Under the pieces are notes generated by a model. It did not search any database. It was given only the letters and a program-made list of their open reading frames with translations, and had not been told where the DNA came from. A stretch of DNA of 10,556 nucleotides from assembly GCA_965651135.1 (NCBI GenBank), contig CBFGRJ010000255.1:1-10556 (forward strand), written 5' to 3'. Positions within the stretch are counted from its first letter, which is position 1, and each line of letters opens with the position of its first letter. The position numbers and the translations under genes are program-made. Source of the DNA: JAICQQ01 sp965651135. Lineage in GTDB: Bacteria; Myxococcota_A; Polyangia; Polyangiales; Polyangiaceae. This document shows positions 6,268-10,556 of this stretch, piece after piece.

Positions 6268-6842
6268 AGCACAAGTTCTCTCTGGTTTATGAGCTCGACT
6301 GTCCGGTGGCAATCGCCGTCGCCACGTACCTCGACGCCGAACACTACGTCTTCCTCCATCGAAAGTACGCCACCCATTACGAAATCTTGGACACTGCGCC
6401 GCACAAGGTAAAGTACCGCATTACGTGGCACTTCTTGGGGTTCAGGATCGGCCAGGTAGGTTGGGCCGAATATGCTCCGCCCGCTGACTTCCTCAACTAC
6501 GCTGTCAAGCCCGATCCGTGGTGGTTTCCCAGCATTCACCACATCTGCCGCATCAACACGCATCTGAAGTACACACCGGTCGAAGGCAAGAACGCCACCT
6601 TGTCCACGCTGGACGTCGAGGTCGACATGCCCTTCTGGCTCTGGCCGCTGCGCCACCGCATCCAGCGCGCCATCGAGCGGCTCAAGAAAGAAAAGGACTG
6701 GGAAGACGTCGAGATGATCGAGTACCGCGCCAAACTGTTCGGGCGCGAGAACAACAACGCTTACCTGCGCGAAGACCAGTTCCTTCTACACAAGGACGAC
6801 TACGTCAAGCATTTCGGGAAAAACTCGGTCCCGTTGACTTGA
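6264..6842 (+). CDS. START/SRPBCC-like protein resembling a Rieske oxygenase catalytic domain
   Basis: This is a 192-aa protein from GTG 6264, overlapping the Rieske gene by four bases. Its opening strand and helix are followed by LDAEHYVFLH at 23-32. In this stretch Asp24, His27 and His32 reproduce the D-x2-H-x4-H signature of Rieske oxygenase catalytic domains, which are START-fold. There the two His bind mononuclear iron and the Asp bridges to the Rieske cluster of a neighbouring subunit. A third carboxylate ligand could be Asp145 or Asp148 in KDWEDVEMIEY near the C-terminus; this is inference. The middle is rich in Trp, Tyr and His (WWFPSIHHICRINTH at 86-100). At 192 aa it is shorter than many catalytic domains. 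With the 135-aa Rieske protein the pair totals 327 aa, near the size of a small one-component alpha subunit. The substrate is unknown. A non-catalytic lipid-binding START protein is the alternative. Confidence 0.75.
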   Translation: MKHKFSLVYELDCPVAIAVATYLDAEHYVFLHRKYATHYEILDTAPHKVKYRITWHFLGFRIGQVGWAEYAPPADFLNYAVKPDPWWFPSIHHICRINTHLKYTPVEGKNATLSTLDVEVDMPFWLWPLRHRIQRAIERLKKEKDWEDVEMIEYRAKLFGRENNNAYLREDQFLLHKDDYVKHFGKNSVPLT

Positions 6843-6844
6843 GC

Positions 6845-6893
6845 CGCGAAATCGCGTCGAAAGCGGCGCATCGGCTTGCACGCTAGCGCGTGC
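6845..6893. other. Two inverted repeats between the Rieske pair and the flippase gene
   Basis: CGCGA-AA-TCGCG at 6845-6856 begins two bases after the upstream stop codon. A second hairpin follows, with stem GCACGC (6878-6883), a 4-nt loop, and GCGTGC (6888-6893). Neither is followed by a T run, so a canonical intrinsic terminator is not supported. They may be transcript-end structures or chance in GC-rich DNA. The remainder of the 95-bp gap shows nothing else clear. Confidence 0.3.
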
Positions 6894-6937
6894 CGTGCTC
6901 TTCATGGCGGCGACGAGCCAGAGTGCTCGAACCAGCG

Positions 6938-8431
6938 ATGAATGCCGCCTCCAACGATTCAACTCCGCCGCCACCGCCGGAATCCCTCAAGGGGCGCGTG
7001 GCGCGGGGAGGGATCGCTACAGCGCTCGGCACGGGGCTTCGCTCGCTGATCGATCTGGGCGCCACGCTGGTGATTGTTCGCATCATCAGCCCCGAGGCGT
7101 TCGGCTGGGTAGCGATGGTCGTTGCCATCACGGGCCTCATCGACATGTTCAAAGACATGGGCTTGGCCACAGTGACCATCCAGGCTCCAAAAATCACCGA
7201 CGCCCAGCTGTCCGTGCTGTATTGGCTGAACGTCGGTATCGGAGCGGGGCTGATGTCGATCACCGCAGCGCTAGCCCCTGCATTAGCGTGGCTTTACGAC
7301 GAGCCCTCGCTGGTCGACATCACTCTGGCGCTGTCGCTCAGCATGTTGCTCGGTTCCTTCGCCATTCAACCGGTGGCGCTGCTCAGACGCAAGCTGCAAT
7401 TCGAGCGCGTGGTGCTGGTCGAGTTCGCTGCCACTGCGGTCGCCGCCGGAACCGTGATCACGGCCGCGCTCGCTGGCCTTGGGGTCTGGGCTTTGGTGTT
7501 GCGGCAGCTGTCGCGCTCGCTCACGTTGGCCGTGGCAGCAACGCTGGCGGCCCGACGCTGGCCCGGTCTGCCCCGACGGACGGCAGTGCGTGAGCTACTG
7601 GCAGCCGGCGGCAGGTTGACCGGGTTTCAAGTCACCAACTACATCGAGAGAAATCTCGACAATGCGCTCATCGGGCGCTTCAGCGGAGCCTTCGATCTCG
7701 GCTGCTACACGCGTGCCTATGACCTGTTGCGCTTGCCTCTGTCGCAGATCGGAGGCCCAGCAGCTAGCGTAGCGCTGCCTGCGCTCAGCCGGCTCGTCTC
7801 GGATGCCAAGCGCTACCGCGAAGCCTATCTGAAAATACTTCGCTCGCTGTTGCTGCTCACGGTGCCTATCTACCTGTTTCTGGTCATCTGCGCGGACTGG
7901 GTGATCCCGTTGGCATTCGGCTCGCAATGGGATCGAGCCATCCCGATGTTTCGCTGGCTTGGCCTGGCGCTCTTGGTCAAGCCGATTTCATTCACGACAG
8001 GCTGGCTGTTCATCTCGCAGGGGCGCATGCACGAACTCTTGCGTTGGGGCCTGGTGGCCACCGGTATTGCCGTCGCCTCATTTTTGGCTGGTCTTCCTTG
8101 GGGTGCGGTAGGCGTGGCCGCAGCCTACAGTCTGAGCGACCTTTTGATCAGGACGCCCATACTCTTTTATTGGGTCGGGCGCTCCGGACCAGTGCGCACG
8201 CGTGACCTGCTGAACGCTGGCCTGCCCATCTCCGTGACTGCCGCGGGCGTCGCGGCCTCGCTGCTGCTGCTCAGAGCCTGGTTGCCCGAAGCCACGCCGC
8301 TGTGGACGAGCTGTCTTGCGGGGGCGGCGATCACGCTGGTGTTGACCGCTTGCGGGATGAGCGTCGTCCCCGGGGGGCGCCGGACTTTTACCGATGCGAT
8401 CGACCTGTTTCGGCGCAAGCGAGCCGCCTAG
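6938..8431 (+). CDS. Polysaccharide flippase, Wzx/WzxC-like (MOP superfamily)
   Basis: This is a 497-aa integral membrane protein with a run of about a dozen or more hydrophobic segments, the usual size of WzxC/RfbX-type exporters. Family-typical stretches are RIISPEAFGWVAMV at 48-61, DMFKDMGLATVTIQ at 69-82, and ERNLDNALIGRFSG at 237-250 followed by LGCYTRAYDLLRLP at 254-267. PALS lies near 281. By family it moves polyprenyl-pyrophosphate-linked oligosaccharide across the inner membrane. A Pro-rich cytoplasmic tail (about 9-14) precedes the first helix. ATG 6938 is chosen; a GTG at 6890 would add 16 residues of basic sequence overlapping a hairpin. No strong ribosome site is visible at either. 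The last 41 codons lie inside a 365-bp tandem duplication, but this copy is intact. Confidence 0.9.
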   Translation: MNAASNDSTPPPPPESLKGRVARGGIATALGTGLRSLIDLGATLVIVRIISPEAFGWVAMVVAITGLIDMFKDMGLATVTIQAPKITDAQLSVLYWLNVGIGAGLMSITAALAPALAWLYDEPSLVDITLALSLSMLLGSFAIQPVALLRRKLQFERVVLVEFAATAVAAGTVITAALAGLGVWALVLRQLSRSLTLAVAATLAARRWPGLPRRTAVRELLAAGGRLTGFQVTNYIERNLDNALIGRFSGAFDLGCYTRAYDLLRLPLSQIGGPAASVALPALSRLVSDAKRYREAYLKILRSLLLLTVPIYLFLVICADWVIPLAFGSQWDRAIPMFRWLGLALLVKPISFTTGWLFISQGRMHELLRWGLVATGIAVASFLAGLPWGAVGVAAAYSLSDLLIRTPILFYWVGRSGPVRTRDLLNAGLPISVTAAGVAASLLLLRAWLPEATPLWTSCLAGAAITLVLTACGMSVVPGGRRTFTDAIDLFRRKRAA

Positions 8432-8437
8432 TCTCCT

Positions 8438-8674
8438 TCAACCTACACTCGCTTGCCTGCGAAACCGCCCGGTCAGCCACGGCCCGTGCTGGGCGACCAT
8501 ACGCCGATAGAATTGCACACCCAGAATGATGAACACGCAGTCGAAGGGTAGCCGATAGCGCGGTTCGCCGCTCGCGATGAACACCGCCAGCATGACCCCG
8601 AAGGTGACCGAGAACAACGCGAACTCCCATCGACTGGAACATCCTCACTAGTCCGTTCGACCAGGCTATGTCGA
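8438..8674 (-). pseudogene. 3'-end fragment of the GT-C gene (copy A), frameshifted
   Basis: This is a duplicate of the C-terminal ~78 codons of the adjacent GT-C gene (8803-9038). It has no start or upstream body, since its left neighbour is the duplication junction. The extra C at 8626-8628 shifts the frame just after the Gln-Ser-Met segment, so even the remaining codons do not encode the parent C-terminus in one frame with anything upstream. It is non-functional as a protein. Confidence 0.85.
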
Positions 8675-8796
8675 GCTGTCTTGCGGGGGCGGCGATCACG
8701 CTGGTGTTGACCGCTTGCGGGATGAGCGTCGTCCCCGGGGGGCGCCGGACTTTTACCGATGCGATCGACCTGTTTCGGCGCAAGCGAGCCGCCTAG
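8672..8796 (+). pseudogene. 3'-end fragment of the flippase gene (copy B)
   Basis: This is an exact duplicate of the last 41 codons and stop of the flippase (8307-8431). It is detached from any start codon and embedded between the GT-C fragment and the intact GT-C gene. It encodes only the end of the last membrane segment and the basic tail, so no product is expected. Confidence 0.88.
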
Positions 8797-8802
8797 TCTC
8801 CT

Positions 8803-10107
8803 TCAACCTACACTCGCTTGCCTGCGAAACCGCCCGGTCAGCCACGGCCCGTGCTGGGCGACCATACGCCGATAGAATTGCACACCCAGAATGATGAACA
8901 CGCAGTCGAAGGGTAGCCGATAGCGCGGTTCGCCGCTCGCGATGAACACCGCCAGCATGACCCCGAAGGTGACCGAGAACAACGCGAACTCCATCGACTG
9001 GAACATCCTCACTAGTCCGTTCGACCAGGCTATGTCGAACAGCAGCAAGCACGCTGGCCAGATGACGAACAGCGTGAACAAGTACATGACACCCTGTGCG
9101 GTTGGCCATTCGGGGGTCCAGATCACAGGCCACGGGGCGTTCACGCTGTAGACGTCGAAAATGTGCTGCACCGATAGAACCAAGGCTTCGGTCTTGTTGC
9201 TCATGATCCAGTCCCAGGCAGTAGCCATGTTCTGCTTGCTGTCCGTGAGGGAAAACCCGACTTGTGCCACGTGTTCGTAGCCGTGCTGATGGGCGGAAGG
9301 GTTACCGAATTGCGAATCGGTCCACTTGAGCGATTCGATCCGGCCGTAGTGGCCGAGCAAAAAATCCGCCGCTGCTTTGTTCGAAATGACGCAGAAGTTG
9401 CCCTGGTTGGCCTTGGTACAGCGCAGGCTGACCATGATCATGCCGGGGATCGCGGCAAGCACCGTGGTCACGCCGGCAATGGCCTTGACGCGCCTGCTGA
9501 TACCGGTGGTGAGGAGCCAATGAACCAAACAGAATCCCAAAATCGCGGGCCCTACCGTGGTTTTGAAAGCCATGGCGACGAAAAAGCAGACGCCCGTGAG
9601 AATTCCGAGCAGCACCGTGTTGCGCAGGCGCTTCGCATGCACCGCGCACAGATAAAGCACCATGATCGTCGGAACCAGCAGCATGATGTAGACTTCCGAC
9701 AAGAAGAAGCCCGCATACTCCAGGTGGTAGTAGTAGCCGCTGCTCACCGCCATGGCCCAAGCAGCACACACTTGATCGAATGCCACCCAAGCGAGCGCAG
9801 CTAGCGCAACCGGGATCAGGGCCGCGACGACGAACTGCAGAATCATCAGTTTGTAGAAGGTGGGGTCGAGCTGGTAAAACTGCGCGAACAGCCACGACGT
9901 CGCCGGCGGATGCGTCACGTCAATCGGCGTGAGCTCGTAGCCTGGGATGGACATCCTGCGTGCGGCGCTCATGTAGATCTGCATGTCCGAATACACGGCC
10001 GCGCGAGGATCATGGCTCTGATACAGGTGCAGCCAACGCCAGATCACCCCGGCGATGTACGCCGGGAGCGCGGCAAAGATGGGGTAACGGCCAAGCAGGG
10101 TGAACAT
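8803..10107 (-). CDS. GT-C type integral membrane glycosyltransferase (ArnT/PMT_2-like)
   Basis: This is a 434-aa protein from ATG 10107. The frame is open further, with GTG 10146 or TTG 10164 adding 13 or 19 residues; ATG 10107 sits directly before the first membrane helix. It has about nine or ten hydrophobic segments. The first periplasmic loop carries YSDMQIY with Asp41, the position of the catalytic Asp in GT-C enzymes, and THPP at 65-68. A second loop has FLSEVY at 135-140. GEPRYRLPF at 392-400 precedes the last helix and is the usual C-terminal signature of PMT_2-type proteins. By family it would use a polyprenyl-phosphate sugar and act on the periplasmic side, fitting a step after the flippase. 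A soluble loop of about 100 residues (230-330) separates the later helices. Donor and acceptor are unknown. The last 78 codons lie in copy B of the tandem duplication. Confidence 0.85.
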   Translation of the reverse strand: MFTLLGRYPIFAALPAYIAGVIWRWLHLYQSHDPRAAVYSDMQIYMSAARRMSIPGYELTPIDVTHPPATSWLFAQFYQLDPTFYKLMILQFVVAALIPVALAALAWVAFDQVCAAWAMAVSSGYYYHLEYAGFFLSEVYIMLLVPTIMVLYLCAVHAKRLRNTVLLGILTGVCFFVAMAFKTTVGPAILGFCLVHWLLTTGISRRVKAIAGVTTVLAAIPGMIMVSLRCTKANQGNFCVISNKAAADFLLGHYGRIESLKWTDSQFGNPSAHQHGYEHVAQVGFSLTDSKQNMATAWDWIMSNKTEALVLSVQHIFDVYSVNAPWPVIWTPEWPTAQGVMYLFTLFVIWPACLLLFDIAWSNGLVRMFQSMEFALFSVTFGVMLAVFIASGEPRYRLPFDCVFIILGVQFYRRMVAQHGPWLTGRFRRQASVG

Positions 10108-10307
10108 GCTGTGCCAGGGAGAACCAGGCTGCCGTGCGGGGACCACGGAGCACTTTTCGAGCAATTTCGCGCGTCAGGCAAGCCCGGAACGGGCAAATCG
10201 GTGCCACGGGCACCAGCGCCTAATCTGAGCCACCCAAAGCCGCCTTCGGCAGCCGCTCACCGGTTACTACTGGCACTATTTGGCACAGCTTTGCACCGAA
10301 CCCGGAC
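10108..10307. other. Non-coding region upstream of the GT-C gene with small hairpins
   Basis: This 200-bp gap separates two minus-strand genes and should contain the GT-C promoter; up to 57 bp of it may be coding if an earlier start is used. Three short inverted repeats are visible: GCCCG-GAA-CGGGC (10182-10194), GGTGCC-ACG-GGCACC (10200-10214) and GCCG-CCTT-CGGC (10239-10250). None has a flanking T or A run that would make it a clear terminator for the upstream gene. No convincing -35/-10 pair was found. Confidence 0.3.
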
Positions 10308-10556
10308 TCAATGGAGCACGTCGGGGGCGGGAGGCTCGTCGATCATCAGGTAACCGAGGCGCTTCCAAGCGCTGCGCAAAAGCCACGAGCGCGCTTTCGC
10401 GATGGGCGGCGGCCCCGCGAACTCGGCACCCAACTGCGCGCGAGGGCTGAACGCCGGGTCCAACGCCACGGCGTAAGCACCGCTCGACCAGGCCGACGAA
10501 TACGGATCGACGAAGCTGGGCCCTGCGAGCTTGCCGAACTGGCGCATGTGACGCCG
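10308..10556 (-). CDS. C-terminal part of an unrecognised protein, cut by the window edge
   Basis: The reading frame is open from the right edge to a TGA at 10308-10310. A Met codon at 10547 gives 79 residues, but the frame continues upstream out of the window, so this is more likely the end of a longer gene. The visible sequence is rich in Ala, Pro and aromatic residues. It has a Tyr-Ser-Ser-Ala-Trp-Ser-Ser-Gly stretch, then a basic, Trp-containing helix-like segment (ARSWLLRSAWKRLGYLMID at about 52-70) and a Pro-rich tail. I do not recognise the family. It is oriented with, and upstream of, the GT-C gene, from which it is separated by about 200 bp. Confidence 0.55.
   Translation of the reverse strand, partial: RRHMRQFGKLAGPSFVDPYSSAWSSGAYAVALDPAFSPRAQLGAEFAGPPPIAKARSWLLRSAWKRLGYLMIDEPPAPDVLH

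Larger units (their letters stand above)
8307..9038. repeat. Near-perfect 365-bp tandem duplication across convergent gene ends
   Basis: Copy A runs 8307-8674 and copy B 8672-9038, sharing the three bases CGA at the junction. The two are identical except for one base: copy A has CCC at 8626-8628 where copy B has CC at 8991-8992. The offset is 365 bp before this point and 364 bp after it. Each copy contains the last ~125 bp of the flippase, the 6-bp gap, and the last ~236 bp of the convergent GT-C gene. The flippase uses copy A and the GT-C gene uses copy B, so both remain complete. The CGA overlap is compatible with microhomology-mediated duplication, replication slippage or an assembly error. 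Confidence 0.95.

Noticed and set aside
8307..9038. The direct repeats as a mobile-element target duplication or attachment site
   Set aside because: The copies are directly adjacent with no element between them, no transposase or integrase is nearby, and the repeat is gene sequence.
8388..9133. Two similar minus-strand frames of about 130 codons (8388-8783 and 8753-9133)
   Set aside because: They are out-of-frame and antisense products of the tandem duplication, mixing flippase antisense with GT-C fragments. They explain nothing beyond the repeat itself.
1..10556. CRISPR array, tRNA, rRNA or riboswitch
   Set aside because: No spaced direct repeats, cloverleaf-like sequences or known conserved RNA leaders were recognised on either strand by eye.

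Overview
The window is GC-rich and densely coding. It most likely comes from a myxobacterium or a related member of the Myxococcota (formerly Deltaproteobacteria). Three things point there: a cysteine-rich lipoprotein with calcium-loop motifs, a matrixin-like protease ending in a MYXO-CTERM-style tail (Gly-Cys-Ser, hydrophobic stretch, four Arg), and frequent GTG starts. This is inferred from sequence character only; no marker gene is present.

Layout, left to right. A three-copy 13-bp tandem repeat (1-39) precedes a secreted lipoprotein (54-944). An FkbM-family methyltransferase (1010-1936) follows. It converges with a minus-strand pair of class I SAM methyltransferases (2795-3391, then 1945-2742). 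A short divergent region with a 12-bp palindrome (3436-3447) separates that pair from a GT4-type glycosyltransferase (3458-4684). Next come a membrane-anchored matrixin-like metalloprotease (4757-5809) and two overlapping genes: a lone Rieske [2Fe-2S] protein (5860-6267) and a START-like protein (6264-6842). A Wzx/WzxC-like polysaccharide flippase (6938-8431) follows. A near-perfect 365-bp tandem duplication (8307-9038) then copies the 3' ends of the flippase and of a convergent GT-C type membrane glycosyltransferase (8803-10107, minus). The right edge carries the C-terminal end of an unrecognised minus-strand gene (10308-10556).

How the genes fit together. The GT4 enzyme, the polyprenyl-sugar flippase, the GT-C integral-membrane transferase and three methyltransferases look like part of a cell-surface glycan locus (exopolysaccharide, O-antigen or glycolipid): sugar transfer, decoration by methylation, export across the inner membrane, then periplasmic transfer. 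No polymerase, chain-length regulator or nucleotide-sugar enzyme is seen, so the locus is partial or extends beyond the window. The protease and the lipoprotein are envelope proteins with no evident biochemical link to glycan synthesis.

The most interesting item is the Rieske/START pair. The second protein carries the D-x2-H-x4-H pattern that binds mononuclear iron in Rieske oxygenases. Together the two proteins look like a Rieske oxygenase alpha subunit divided into two translationally coupled polypeptides. The second notable item is the tandem duplication, which leaves both parent genes intact and deposits two 3'-end gene fragments between them. Its copies differ at one base, so it is either very recent or an assembly artefact.
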